Below are positions 1 through 9,081 of a stretch of 64,000 nucleotides of DNA, one piece after another. The notes under the pieces are model-generated. The model did not search any database. It worked only from the letters and a program-made list of their open reading frames with translations, and had not been told where the DNA came from. A program made the translations under genes and the position numbers. Origin of the DNA: CBDDYU01 sp965235655 (lineage in GTDB: Bacteria; Pseudomonadota; Alphaproteobacteria; Pelagibacterales; Pelagibacteraceae); contig CBDDYU010000002.1 of assembly GCA_965235655.1 (NCBI GenBank), forward strand, positions 310,001 through 374,000, in the 5' to 3' direction. Each line of letters opens with the position of its first letter. Positions within the stretch are counted from its first letter, which is position 1.

Positions 1-156
1 AACTGGGCATTCTGGCTCACAAACGCCACAATCTATACACTCATCCGGTTTAATTACAAGCATATTTTTACCTTCATAAAAGCAATCAACCGGACATACC
101 TCAACACAATCCATTAGCTTGCATTTGATACACTTGTCATTAACTATGTAGGTCAT
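1..156 (-). CDS. fdxA: 7Fe ferredoxin FdxA, partial (C-terminus beyond window)
   Basis: First 52 codons of a small electron-transfer ferredoxin; the rest lies left of base 1. Visible cysteines are C9, C12, C17, C21 and C25, then C40, C43, C46 and C50. The spacing C-x7-C-x3-C-P followed by C-x2-C-x2-C-x3-C-P is that of Azotobacter-type [3Fe-4S][4Fe-4S] ferredoxins, which act in the cytoplasm as low-potential carriers. The ATG overlaps the stop of the TerB-like gene as ATGA, so it is probably the third gene of an operon with the helicase upstream. In other alphaproteobacteria a ferredoxin also follows this helicase (family knowledge). The physiological partner is unknown. Confidence 0.9.
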   Translation of the reverse strand, partial: MTYIVNDKCIKCKLMDCVEVCPVDCFYEGKNMLVIKPDECIDCGVCEPECPV

Positions 157-569
157 GAAGATTTTTCCTTCTTAATTTTTTCCTTAATATCCCCCATAGC
201 TTGATTGTCAATATAAAGTAAACCAGCTAAACGTCTCATAAGGTTAGTTTCATACATATCAGCATCTTTATTAGAGTAAATTATTCTCCATAAGGCCTCT
301 ATTATTTTTATTTTTTCATCATACGCTAAACTTTTTACTTCACGAGTAAAATCAAGAATCTGGTTAGAATTTTCTTCAAATAATTTTGCTTTCTCAACAA
401 GTTTATTAACTGATTTAGAGTCTGATCCTAATTGAATTAAAGCCTCTTTGATTATTTTTTCTTCTTCCTCAGTGTAATGTTCATCTATCTTTGCTGCATG
501 AATTAATAAAGAGGCTATTTTAATCAAAAAATTATTTTCAGTTTTATTTTCTTTTTTTTTAAAAAACAT
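153..569 (-). CDS. TerB-like (tellurite resistance TerB / DjlA-type) helical protein
   Basis: 138 aa, all-helical and soluble, without signal peptide or membrane segment. Acidic helix starts near residues 28-38 (I-D-E-H-Y-T-E-E-E) and 100-115 (N-K-D-A-D-M-Y-E followed by L-M-R-R-L-A-G-L-L) match the two half-repeats of the TerB fold, in which conserved acidic residues can bind metal. Despite the family name there is no sign of a tellurite operon. It lies between a SUV3-like helicase (4 bases upstream) and fdxA (ATGA overlap), a slot where many alphaproteobacteria carry a small S4 RNA-binding protein. Function unknown; family call moderately sure. Confidence 0.7.
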   Translation of the reverse strand: MFFKKKENKTENNFLIKIASLLIHAAKIDEHYTEEEEKIIKEALIQLGSDSKSVNKLVEKAKLFEENSNQILDFTREVKSLAYDEKIKIIEALWRIIYSNKDADMYETNLMRRLAGLLYIDNQAMGDIKEKIKKEKSS

Positions 570-573
570 TTTG

Positions 574-3054
574 CTAACTAAAATTCATTTTTTTTAAAAT
601 ATTGAAAGGACTTTCAGCGGTTGTTTTTTTAATAAAGTTTTTTTTGATTTTTTTAATTGGATTATACCTAAAAAAAACTTCATTATTTTTTTCTATAATT
701 CTATAATTCATTTTAAACAAAAGTTTTTTAAAATTATCTTTGCTACATCCTAATAAATTTAACATTTCAGGTATCATTTTGATTTCTTTATTTTCATCGA
801 CATTAGAGTTAATTATTTGCATAAATAATCTCTCCAAAATATCTATTCTAACAAAAAAGTTATCAAATTTTTCAAATCCACATAAAAGCATAAAATTTTT
901 ATTCTTAGAGTCCTTATCCTCAATAAAATTTAAGCCAAATGTAGGAGGCTTTAAGTTAAAGTATTTTTGATGAAAATTTTTCCACAATAAAGTTCTTAAT
1001 GAAACAGCCTCAGGTTTGATTAGTCTATACAAGAAAACATGGTATCTTCCAAATTTAACACCCAGTTCTCTTAAAATTTTTCTTTCATCTTGACCTAAAT
1101 TCTTGAGATAATCAGAAACCTGATCTCTTTTTAAAACGCCATTATTTTCATACAACTGGTAAGAAAGTGCTTTTATTGAAGAGTTTTTTTCTTTGAGATT
1201 TTTTAGATCTATTAAACTTTTTAAGACAATATTAATCTTATTTTTTAACCATTTATCAATAAATTCTATTAATTTTTGTTTTTGATTTTGTTCCAATATA
1301 TCATCTACTATCAGTTCAAAATTTGGAATTAGATAATCTTTACCACCAGTTAATCTTGCTATTGCAAATTTGTTCCAATATATTTTAAAATCATCATTGA
1401 GCTCTATTAGTCCAGTATCTATTATATTTTGTATTCTTTTTTCTAGTTTGGGACCCACTGTTTGTCTTGCAGCTTTTTTTAGTGATTTAATATCTGTTTC
1501 TAGAGCACCTTTTTTTAAATCTAGCTCAAGTTTTAAACCATTAATTTTTCCTATAAATTGATCATCAATCAATACATCATTATTTTCTAATATTTCTGTT
1601 TTAAATTCCATGTCTTGTTTTAGGCCTCGAGCAAGAACACTTGCTCTTTTATCAATAAAAGTTTTCGTAAGTTCTTCATGAAGTCGATCTGAAAGTCTAT
1701 CTTCTAATAGTTTTGTTTTTTCTATCCAATAATTTTGATTTTCTACCCAATTATTTTTATTAGAAACATATGACCAAGTTCTAACATTTGCAATTCTATT
1801 TGATAAAGAATCGACATTTCCGTCCAATTTATCTAATTTCATTAGTTCCAGCCTCATAAATTCATCATTTATTTGACCTTTTTTACCATTTAGAAATTTA
1901 AACACATTAGCAATTACTTCATAATGATTTCCATAAGTTTTTTTTACAAAATCAGGTATTTGGCAACATTCCCATAAAAGCATCAAAGTTTTTTGATCAA
2001 AGATAATATTATTAAAATTAATATCTTTTAAAAAATATTTTAATGCCTTTTCATCTTCACATTCGTGTATTTTTTTTAACCATTCTCGATGAGGCCTTTC
2101 TTCAAGTGATTTAAGTAACATTGCTGCGTTATTAAAATTTAGATTGGAGTTTCTCCAAAATAGAGTTCTTATTTCTTCAAATTTATGATTTTCTAATAAA
2201 TCAACATCTTCAGCTGATATTTCTTTACAGTCACCAGTTATTCCAAAACTTCCATCATTAAGATAACGACCAGCACGTCCTGCAATTTGACCAATTTCTG
2301 AAAGATTTAATTTTCTTGATTTTCTTCCATCAAATTTTTTAAGATTAGAAAAATAAACATAATCTAAGTCCATATTTATTCCCATACCAATAGCATCTGT
2401 AGCTACAAGAAAATCTACATCACCAGATTGATATAGTTCTACCTGAGCATTCCTGGTTTTTGGACTTAAAGATCCCATCACAATAGCTGCACCTCCTTTC
2501 TGCCTTCTAATGAGTTCGGCTATTGCATAAACTTCCTCAGCAGAAAATGCTATGATGGCTGTTTTACGGTCTATACGAGAAATTTTTTTGTGCCCTGCAT
2601 ATGTTAATTTAGAGAGTCTTTCTCTATTTATAAACTCAATATCATCATCTAACTTAGATATAATTTTTTTTATTGTATTAGAGCCCATCAACATAGTTAA
2701 TTTTTCTCCACGCATGTTAAGCAATCTATCTGTAAAAATATGACCTCTTTCATGATCAGCACACATTTGAATTTCATCTACACCAACAAAATCTAAATGT
2801 TTGTCTATGGGCATAGACTCAACTGTGCAAAGAAAATATTTAGCATTTGAAGGTATGATTTTTTCTTCCCCAGTAACTAATGCAACTTTGTCTTGATTTA
2901 CTTTTTTAATTACTTTGTCATAAACTTCCCTAGCTAAAAGTCTAAGAGGAAAACCAATCATACCAGAGTCAAAACTGAGCATAGTTTCGATCGCAAGATG
3001 AGTTTTGCCGGTGTTTGTCGGGCCAAGAACAGCAGTAATTTTATTTTTGGTCAT
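574..3054 (-). CDS. SUV3-like ATP-dependent RNA helicase
   Basis: 826 aa DExH-type superfamily 2 helicase of the alphaproteobacterial / mitochondrial SUV3 group. Motif I is GPTNTGKT at residues 11-18, motif II is DEIQ at 93-96 in place of DEAD, motif V is around V-A-T-D-A-I-G-M-G-I-N (218-228) and motif VI is QIAGRAGR at 256-263. The remaining 550 residues are lysine-rich, helical and poorly conserved. Mitochondrial SUV3 unwinds RNA with PNPase in the degradosome, so a role in RNA turnover is likely here by homology. The ATG at 3054 puts motif I at the expected distance from the N-terminus. It heads the minus-strand helicase-TerB-fdxA unit. Confidence 0.85.
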   Translation of the reverse strand: MTKNKITAVLGPTNTGKTHLAIETMLSFDSGMIGFPLRLLAREVYDKVIKKVNQDKVALVTGEEKIIPSNAKYFLCTVESMPIDKHLDFVGVDEIQMCADHERGHIFTDRLLNMRGEKLTMLMGSNTIKKIISKLDDDIEFINRERLSKLTYAGHKKISRIDRKTAIIAFSAEEVYAIAELIRRQKGGAAIVMGSLSPKTRNAQVELYQSGDVDFLVATDAIGMGINMDLDYVYFSNLKKFDGRKSRKLNLSEIGQIAGRAGRYLNDGSFGITGDCKEISAEDVDLLENHKFEEIRTLFWRNSNLNFNNAAMLLKSLEERPHREWLKKIHECEDEKALKYFLKDINFNNIIFDQKTLMLLWECCQIPDFVKKTYGNHYEVIANVFKFLNGKKGQINDEFMRLELMKLDKLDGNVDSLSNRIANVRTWSYVSNKNNWVENQNYWIEKTKLLEDRLSDRLHEELTKTFIDKRASVLARGLKQDMEFKTEILENNDVLIDDQFIGKINGLKLELDLKKGALETDIKSLKKAARQTVGPKLEKRIQNIIDTGLIELNDDFKIYWNKFAIARLTGGKDYLIPNFELIVDDILEQNQKQKLIEFIDKWLKNKINIVLKSLIDLKNLKEKNSSIKALSYQLYENNGVLKRDQVSDYLKNLGQDERKILRELGVKFGRYHVFLYRLIKPEAVSLRTLLWKNFHQKYFNLKPPTFGLNFIEDKDSKNKNFMLLCGFEKFDNFFVRIDILERLFMQIINSNVDENKEIKMIPEMLNLLGCSKDNFKKLLFKMNYRIIEKNNEVFFRYNPIKKIKKNFIKKTTAESPFNILKKMNFS

Positions 3055-3222
3055 TTCTATCTTTGGTATACCTTTTTTTTTACCTACCAGATATTGTTGG
3101 TGTTAAAGAACAAAAATAGACTAAAACATGACCGAATCGGAGGGTAAAAAGTTCTCATTTTACTTATATAAAAATAATACAGTAACATATTAAAGATTAT
3201 TTCTATAATAATATTTAAAGAC
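3055..3222. promoter_or_regulatory. Divergent intergenic region, helicase / acetoacetyl-CoA synthetase
   Basis: 168 AT-rich bases between two divergent genes that must hold both promoters. A TATAAT-like stretch lies near 3204-3210 on the plus strand. I see no convincing -35 partner, riboswitch fold or strong hairpin. The GC-richer patch at 3131-3146 stands out slightly, but I cannot assign it. Confidence 0.35.
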
Positions 3223-5181
3223 ATGTCCAAAAAACTTTGGGAGGCTAGTCCTCAGCTAAAAAAAAAATCTAACTTATTTCAATTTGAAAAATTTATATCT
3301 AAAAAATTTAAAAAAAAATTTCATCAAAATTACTCAAAAATTTTAAAATGGAGCATAAAAAACTCACCAGATTTTTGGAATTCATTTTGGGACTTTTCAC
3401 AAATAAAAGGAATTAAAGGAAAGAAAAAAATAATTAAAAATAAAGTTTTATTTAAAAATTTATTTCTACCAGGTTCTAAATTAAATTTTACTGAAAACTT
3501 ACTTGCTAAAAATAATAAAGATAAGGCTATAACTTTTATCAGCGAAAATGGCTATAGAGAAGAAAAAAACTGGAAAGAGTTAACAATTAATATTTCAAAT
3601 ATTCAAAATTTTTTAAAAAAAATAAAAATAAAAAAAAGTGATAGAATTGCAGCTTATCTGCCAAACCAACCTGAGACAGTAGAGGCTTTTCTTGGTGCAG
3701 CATCTATTGGTGCAATTTGGTCTTCATGCTCACCTGATTTTGGCGAAAATGGTGTTATTGAAAGATTTTCCCAAATTTCACCAAGGGTATTATTTATAGT
3801 GGATCATTATTTCTATAATGGAAAAAAAATTGAGGTATTAAGTAGAGCTAATAAAATTGTAAAAGCTATTAAATCAATCAAATATTTAGTTGTTATTAAT
3901 TATCCTGGGCAAGTAAAAAAAGTACATAAATTAAAAATAAAAAATATTAAAATTTTTAATTGGCAAGAATTGATTAAAAATAAAAGTGAAGAAATAGTAT
4001 TTAAAAAATTTGATTTTGAAAAAGATTTAGCAATTCTTTACTCAAGTGGCACAACAGGCAAGCCTAAATGTATAGTTCACAGATCTGGAGGTGTATTATT
4101 GCAACATAAAAAAGAACATCTTCTTCATTGCGATATAAGAGAAAAAGATAATGTATTTTATTTTACAACATGTGGTTGGATGATGTGGAATTGGTTAATA
4201 AGTGCATTAGCATCCAAAGCCTCAATAGTTTTATACGATGGCTCTCCAATGTATAGATATGATGATTTGTTACTAAGAATTGCAGAAAAAGAAAATATTA
4301 CTTTATTTGGAATAAGTGCCAAATATATCGATGCTCTAAGAAAGTTAAGACCTAATTTAAAATATAAATATATGTTAAAAAAATTAAGAACAGTTTGTTC
4401 AACTGGATCCCCACTGTCCCCTGAGGGTTTTTTGTATGTTTATAGCAATATTAAAAAAAATGTTCATTTATCCTCAATATCTGGCGGCACTGATATCGTA
4501 TCATGTTTTGTTTTAGGAAATTTGTATCAGCCAGTAATTTTAGGAGAGATTCAAAATAAAGGATTGGCAATGGATGTTGATATCTTTGATGATAAGGGAA
4601 AATCATTAAAAAATCACAAAGGTGAATTGGTATGTAAAAATGCTTTTCCTACAATTCCTCTTAAGTTTTGGAAGGATAAAAATAATATTAAATTTAAAAA
4701 CACATATTTTAATAAGTTTAAAAATATTTGGTATCATGGAGATTATGCTGAAGTTAAAAATAATGGAGGATTTATAATTTACGGTAGGTCAGACACCACT
4801 TTAAATCCAGGTGGAGTAAGGTTAGGCACAGCTGAGATATATTCTGAAGTAGAAAAATTTAAAGAAATAAAAGAGTCAGTAGTAGTTGGGCAAGCTTGGG
4901 ATAATGATGTTAGAATTATTTTATTTGTAATTTTAACCTCAGGTAAAGAATTAGATGAAAAATTAAAGACTAGACTTAAATTTGAAATTAGAAAAAATGT
5001 GTCACCAAGACATGTGCCAGCAATTATAATTTCAGTTCTTGATATTCCAAAAACTAAAAATGGTAAAACTGCTGAACTTGCTGTAAAAAATACAATTGAA
5101 AATCAACCTATAAAAAATAAAGAAGCTTTATTAAATCCTAAATCTTTAGACGAATTCAAAAAATTAAAAGAATTAATTTAG
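3223..5181 (+). CDS. aacS: Acetoacetyl-CoA synthetase (acetoacetate-CoA ligase)
   Basis: 652 aa member of the ANL (acyl-CoA synthetase) superfamily. It activates acetoacetate with ATP and CoA to acetoacetyl-CoA plus AMP and PPi in the cytoplasm, feeding ketone-body or leucine-derived carbon to thiolase. The P-loop SSGTTGKPK is at residues 274-282, the Y-G-R-S-D hinge region near 520 and the catalytic C-terminal lysine in N-G-K at 613-615. The N-terminus (L-W-E-A-S-P, later F-W-N-S-F-W-D-F) is typical of acetoacetyl-CoA rather than acetyl-CoA synthetases. Length matches the family. It is monocistronic, with a convergent thioesterase 29 bases downstream. Confidence 0.88.
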   Translation: MSKKLWEASPQLKKKSNLFQFEKFISKKFKKKFHQNYSKILKWSIKNSPDFWNSFWDFSQIKGIKGKKKIIKNKVLFKNLFLPGSKLNFTENLLAKNNKDKAITFISENGYREEKNWKELTINISNIQNFLKKIKIKKSDRIAAYLPNQPETVEAFLGAASIGAIWSSCSPDFGENGVIERFSQISPRVLFIVDHYFYNGKKIEVLSRANKIVKAIKSIKYLVVINYPGQVKKVHKLKIKNIKIFNWQELIKNKSEEIVFKKFDFEKDLAILYSSGTTGKPKCIVHRSGGVLLQHKKEHLLHCDIREKDNVFYFTTCGWMMWNWLISALASKASIVLYDGSPMYRYDDLLLRIAEKENITLFGISAKYIDALRKLRPNLKYKYMLKKLRTVCSTGSPLSPEGFLYVYSNIKKNVHLSSISGGTDIVSCFVLGNLYQPVILGEIQNKGLAMDVDIFDDKGKSLKNHKGELVCKNAFPTIPLKFWKDKNNIKFKNTYFNKFKNIWYHGDYAEVKNNGGFIIYGRSDTTLNPGGVRLGTAEIYSEVEKFKEIKESVVVGQAWDNDVRIILFVILTSGKELDEKLKTRLKFEIRKNVSPRHVPAIIISVLDIPKTKNGKTAELAVKNTIENQPIKNKEALLNPKSLDEFKKLKELI

Positions 5182-5210
5182 AGAATTAAATCAATTTTAG
5201 AAATGGTAAA

Positions 5211-5636
5211 TTAGCCACCTGGGCCTAATTCAGAGGGTTTTATTTTTAAAATCTTCCAAACACCTGAAGCAGAAGCTATTATCTTATCATTACATTTTAT
5301 ATCACAATATAAGAATACAAGCGTATTTGTTTTCTTTAAAATTTTTACAAATCCAATTAATTCATCACCAGCTTTGGAGGCACCAATAAATTTTATATCT
5401 AAAGAAATAGTTACACACGGAGCATTATCGGTTGCTCTATGTGCTGAAGTACCAGCACCAGCATCTATCAATGCTGAAATGTAACCTCCATGAGTAATTC
5501 CAGCTGCATTTAGATGATTTTCATTTATTGTTGATTTAAATTCAAATTCATTTTGAGAAATATTTCTGAACATAAGCCCACCATTATGTTTCATAAAACC
5601 TTTTTTTTGACTTATTTGTTCAAAATTTTCTGACAT
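5211..5636 (-). CDS. PaaI/YdiI-family hotdog-fold acyl-CoA thioesterase
   Basis: 141 aa single hotdog domain. The active-site region is T-H-G-G-Y (48-52) followed by A-L-I-D-A-G (55-60), where the glycine-rich turn binds CoA and D58 is the expected catalytic acid. The enzyme hydrolyses acyl- or aroyl-CoA in the cytoplasm; the substrate cannot be read from sequence. It is convergent with acetoacetyl-CoA synthetase, which may be coincidental. A 32-codon membrane ORF ends only 9 bases upstream, so the two could be co-transcribed behind tRNA-Arg. Confidence 0.8.
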   Translation of the reverse strand: MSENFEQISQKKGFMKHNGGLMFRNISQNEFEFKSTINENHLNAAGITHGGYISALIDAGAGTSAHRATDNAPCVTISLDIKFIGASKAGDELIGFVKILKKTNTLVFLYCDIKCNDKIIASASGVWKILKIKPSELGPGG

Positions 5637-5645
5637 TTTTGTTTC

Positions 5646-5744
5646 TTATAAAATAATTGTTAATATTAAAATAATTATAAAGATTATAATAAAAAAATAT
5701 ATCACTGAGTTTTGAAGAGATAAATTAGATATCCATTTAAACAT
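5646..5744 (-). CDS. Tiny single-span membrane protein (32 aa), uncharacterised
   Basis: A 32-codon ORF starting MFKWISNLSLQN followed by an uninterrupted run of Val, Ile, Phe and Leu to residue 32. The layout is a short polar head and one transmembrane helix ending at the stop. A good Shine-Dalgarno (AGGAA) lies 6 bases before the ATG, and the ORF fits exactly between tRNA-Arg (11 bases upstream) and the thioesterase (9 bases downstream). I do not recognise a family. AT-rich DNA readily yields hydrophobic ORFs, so reality rests on the ribosome binding site and spacing. Confidence 0.45.
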   Translation of the reverse strand: MFKWISNLSLQNSVIYFFIIIFIIILILTIIL

Positions 5745-5755
5745 TTTTTTCCTTT

Positions 5756-5832
5756 TGGTGCACTTGGAAGGAGTCGAACCCTCAACCTACTGATCCGTAG
5801 TCAGTCGCTCTATCCAATTGAGCTACAAGTGC
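5756..5832 (-). tRNA. tRNA-Arg(ACG)
   Basis: 77 bases including an encoded CCA. The acceptor stem starts GCACTTG, the D-loop carries GG, the anticodon stem is ACTGA/TCAGT with loop CTACGGA (anticodon ACG), and the T-loop is the canonical TTCGACT. A34 is normally deaminated to inosine to read CGU/CGC/CGA. Confidence 0.96.
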
Positions 5833-6040
5833 AAATATTTTTTCATTTTTTAATTTATTTATTATATCCATTTTTTTTTAGTATTATGAAATTTTATAAA
5901 TTATAAACTTAGTGAATTTGTACTTTTAAGCTCATCTTTTCATCTGTTGAGATTTATATTGATTTTAGACTAAATACAAAAGAATTTAAATTAGCATCTA
6001 TAGTAATTAGAGTTTTAGTGTATAAATGTTTCAAAAATTT

Positions 6041-9000
6041 ATGAGTGAAAAATTATTAGTTCCAGATATTGGAGATTTTGAAAAAGTTGAGGTTATTGAG
6101 TTATTAGTTAAACAAGGAGACAAAATAAAAGTCAATGATCCAATAGTTACCATTGAAAGTGATAAATCTAGTGTTGAAATTCCTTCAACTATTTCAGGAC
6201 TAATAGAGTCGATATCAGTAAAAGTGGGAGATAAGGTTTCTAAAGGAGACTTACTTTTAAATGTTATTTCTTCAGATAATAAACCAGTCACAGAAAAAAT
6301 TATACCAAAGGATACTGAAAAGTTAATTTTAGAAGCTGAAGAAGCGTTAAAAAAAAATAATATTAAGGAAGAGCCTGCAGAAATTATAAAAAAAGAAAAG
6401 CCCCAAATTATTCAGATTGTTAATCAAAATGATATTGATCCAGTTGAAACTCAAGAATGGCTAGAGTCGTTATCTGCAGTAATTAATAGAGATGGTAATG
6501 AAAGAGCACATTACTTGATTAAAGAACTAATGAATAAAGCTTATATGGAGGGAGCGAATATTCCATACTCTCAAACTACTCCATACATAAATACAATTCC
6601 TGTAGGAGAAGAAGTTAAGTCCACTGGTGATCAAAATATTGAAAGAAGAATTAGATCGCTAATAAGATGGAATGCAGCTGCTATGGTTGTTCGAGCTAAT
6701 AAAAAATTTCCTGAACTGGGAGGTCACATTGGTACATTTGCCTCTGCAGCTACTCTTTACGATGTTGGAATGAACCATTTTTGGAGAGCAAAAAATGAAA
6801 ATTTTGGTGGTGATTTAATATACTTTCAAGGGCATTGTGCACCTGGGATCTACTCTAGGGCATTTTTAGAGGGTAGATTAAATGAAAAACAATTAGACAA
6901 TTTTAGACAAGAGGTTAAACCGGGAGGATTATCATCGTATCCTCATCCATGGTTGATGCCAGATTTTTGGCAGTTTCCTACCGTATCTATGGGATTAGGG
7001 CCCATGCTTGCAATTTATCAAGCGAGGTTTATGAAATATTTAATTAATAGAGGATTCATCAAAGATGATGGTAGAAAAGTTTGGGCTTTTCTTGGAGATG
7101 GTGAAATGGATGAACCAGAGTCTTTAGGAGCAATTGGTTTAGCGGTTAGGGAAAAGTTAGACAATTTGATTTTTGTGGTGAATTGTAACTTACAAAGATT
7201 AGATGGACCTGTTAGGGGCAATGGAAAAATAATTCAAGAACTTGAAGGTATATTTAGAGGCGCAGGTTGGAATGTAATAAAAGTGATTTGGGGTTCATAT
7301 TGGGATCCATTGTTAGCTAACGATAAATCTGGTCATCTAGTTAAAGCAATGAATGAAACAGTTGATGGTGAATATCAAGCTATGAAAGCTCGAGATGGTG
7401 CCTATGTTAGAGAAAAATTCTTTGGCAAATTTCCTGAAACAAAAAAACTTATTTCAAATTTATCAGATACAGATGTTTGGAGACTAAACAGAGGTGGACA
7501 TGATCCCCATAAAGTATATGCAGCTTACGATAAAGCTTCAAAAAATATTGGAAGTCCAACAGTAATAATAGCAAAGACTATTAAGGGTTATGGAATGGGT
7601 AAAACTGGTGAAAGTGTGAATACAACTCATCAAACAAAAAAATTAGATATCGATGATTTGATGTATTACAGAGACAGATTTGATGTTCCTTTAACAGATG
7701 AGCAAGTAAAAAATATTGAATATTATAAGCCTGATGAAAATTCACCAGAGATAAAATATATTAAGAAAAGAAGATTAGATCTAGGTGGTTTTATTCCTTC
7801 AAGAACAACTTATGCTAAACCTATCTTGTCACCACCAAGTGATATTTTTGATAATATGAAAGTTTCAACGGGTGAAAAACAAATGTCGACAACAATGGCA
7901 CTTGTTAGAATGTTAACAAATTTATTAAGGGATAAAAATGTGGCTCCTAGGTTAGTTCCAATAATCCCAGATGAAGCAAGAACTTTTGGTATGGAAGGTT
8001 TTTTTCAAAAAATTGGTATTTATGCACATGAAGGTCAAAAATATGAACCAGAGGACTCTGCACAATTAAGTTCATATAGAGAAGAAAAGAGCGGTCAAGT
8101 ATTAGAAGAAGGTATCAATGAAGCTGGTGCGATGTCATCATGGATAGCTGCAGGAACTTCTTATACCAATCATGATATTGAAATGATTCCTATATATTTA
8201 TTTTATTCAATGTTTGGTTTTCAAAGGATTGGTGATTTAGCATGGGCTGGAGCAGATAGTCAGTCTAGAGGATTTTTAATTGGAGCAACTGCAGGAAGAA
8301 CTACTCTTGCCGGTGAGGGATTACAGCACCAAGATGGTCATAGTCACATACTAGCTTCTACAATACCAAATTGTCTGTCTTATGACCCAACATTTCATTA
8401 TGAGTTAGCAGTAATTTTTAGAGAAGGTTTAAGAAGGATGCATGAAAAGAAAGAAAATATTTTCTACTATATTACCACAATGAATGAAAATTATTCGCAT
8501 CCTGAAATGCCAAAAGATAAAAATTGTGAAGAGGGAATTCTTAAGGGGATGTATAAAATTAGAGAATTCAACAAATTTAAAAAAACCAAAATTCAATTTT
8601 TAGGCTCAGGAACTATTTTAAGAGAAATGATTGCTGGAGCTGAAATACTACAAAATGAATATCAAATTGATAGTGAGATTTGGAGTGTGACTAGTTTCAA
8701 TGAATTAAGAAGAGATGGTATGGAAGTAGAAAGATATAATTTATTAAATCCAGATAAAGAACCCAAGAAATCATTTGTTGAGCTTTGTTTAGAAAAAACA
8801 GAAGGACCAATAATGGCTGCGTCGGATTATATGAGAATGAATTCAGATCAAATCCGACCATATATTAATAAAAGCTTTTACTCTCTTGGAACAGATGGGT
8901 TTGGAAGAAGTGATACTAGAAAAAATTTAAGAAATTTTTTTGAGGTAGATAAAGAGCATATTGTTGCCTACGGTTTAAGTGTTTTAGCTAAAGAGCAGTT

Positions 9001-9079
9001 AATAGCTTCTAAATATGCATCTGAGGCCATCAAAAAATATAATATTGATAAAAATAAACCGATGCCTACTAAATTATAA
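6041..9079 (+). CDS. aceE: Pyruvate dehydrogenase E1 (homodimeric AceE type) with N-terminal lipoyl domain
   Basis: About 1012 aa; ThDP-dependent decarboxylation of pyruvate and reductive acetylation of lipoyl groups in the PDH complex. Counting from this ATG, residues 2-82 form a lipoyl domain with lipoyl-lysine K42 in E-S-D-K-S-S-V-E. A charged linker to about 130 follows, then a full AceE-type E1 (GDGEMDEP ThDP motif near 352-359, later N-C-N-L-Q-R-L-D-G-P). Ordinary AceE is about 890 aa and lacks the lipoyl domain. An in-frame ATG at 6026 would add five residues; 6041 is preferred because M-S-E-K aligns with the start of the E2 lipoyl domain. aceF follows after 2 bases; no E3 gene is adjacent. 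Confidence 0.9.
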   Translation: MSEKLLVPDIGDFEKVEVIELLVKQGDKIKVNDPIVTIESDKSSVEIPSTISGLIESISVKVGDKVSKGDLLLNVISSDNKPVTEKIIPKDTEKLILEAEEALKKNNIKEEPAEIIKKEKPQIIQIVNQNDIDPVETQEWLESLSAVINRDGNERAHYLIKELMNKAYMEGANIPYSQTTPYINTIPVGEEVKSTGDQNIERRIRSLIRWNAAAMVVRANKKFPELGGHIGTFASAATLYDVGMNHFWRAKNENFGGDLIYFQGHCAPGIYSRAFLEGRLNEKQLDNFRQEVKPGGLSSYPHPWLMPDFWQFPTVSMGLGPMLAIYQARFMKYLINRGFIKDDGRKVWAFLGDGEMDEPESLGAIGLAVREKLDNLIFVVNCNLQRLDGPVRGNGKIIQELEGIFRGAGWNVIKVIWGSYWDPLLANDKSGHLVKAMNETVDGEYQAMKARDGAYVREKFFGKFPETKKLISNLSDTDVWRLNRGGHDPHKVYAAYDKASKNIGSPTVIIAKTIKGYGMGKTGESVNTTHQTKKLDIDDLMYYRDRFDVPLTDEQVKNIEYYKPDENSPEIKYIKKRRLDLGGFIPSRTTYAKPILSPPSDIFDNMKVSTGEKQMSTTMALVRMLTNLLRDKNVAPRLVPIIPDEARTFGMEGFFQKIGIYAHEGQKYEPEDSAQLSSYREEKSGQVLEEGINEAGAMSSWIAAGTSYTNHDIEMIPIYLFYSMFGFQRIGDLAWAGADSQSRGFLIGATAGRTTLAGEGLQHQDGHSHILASTIPNCLSYDPTFHYELAVIFREGLRRMHEKKENIFYYITTMNENYSHPEMPKDKNCEEGILKGMYKIREFNKFKKTKIQFLGSGTILREMIAGAEILQNEYQIDSEIWSVTSFNELRRDGMEVERYNLLNPDKEPKKSFVELCLEKTEGPIMAASDYMRMNSDQIRPYINKSFYSLGTDGFGRSDTRKNLRNFFEVDKEHIVAYGLSVLAKEQLIASKYASEAIKKYNIDKNKPMPTKL

Positions 9080-9081
9080 AA

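Noticed and set aside
3128..3193. 21-codon plus-strand ORF in the helicase/aacS gap
   Set aside because: Too short, no ribosome binding site and no family resemblance; the region is better explained as promoter DNA.
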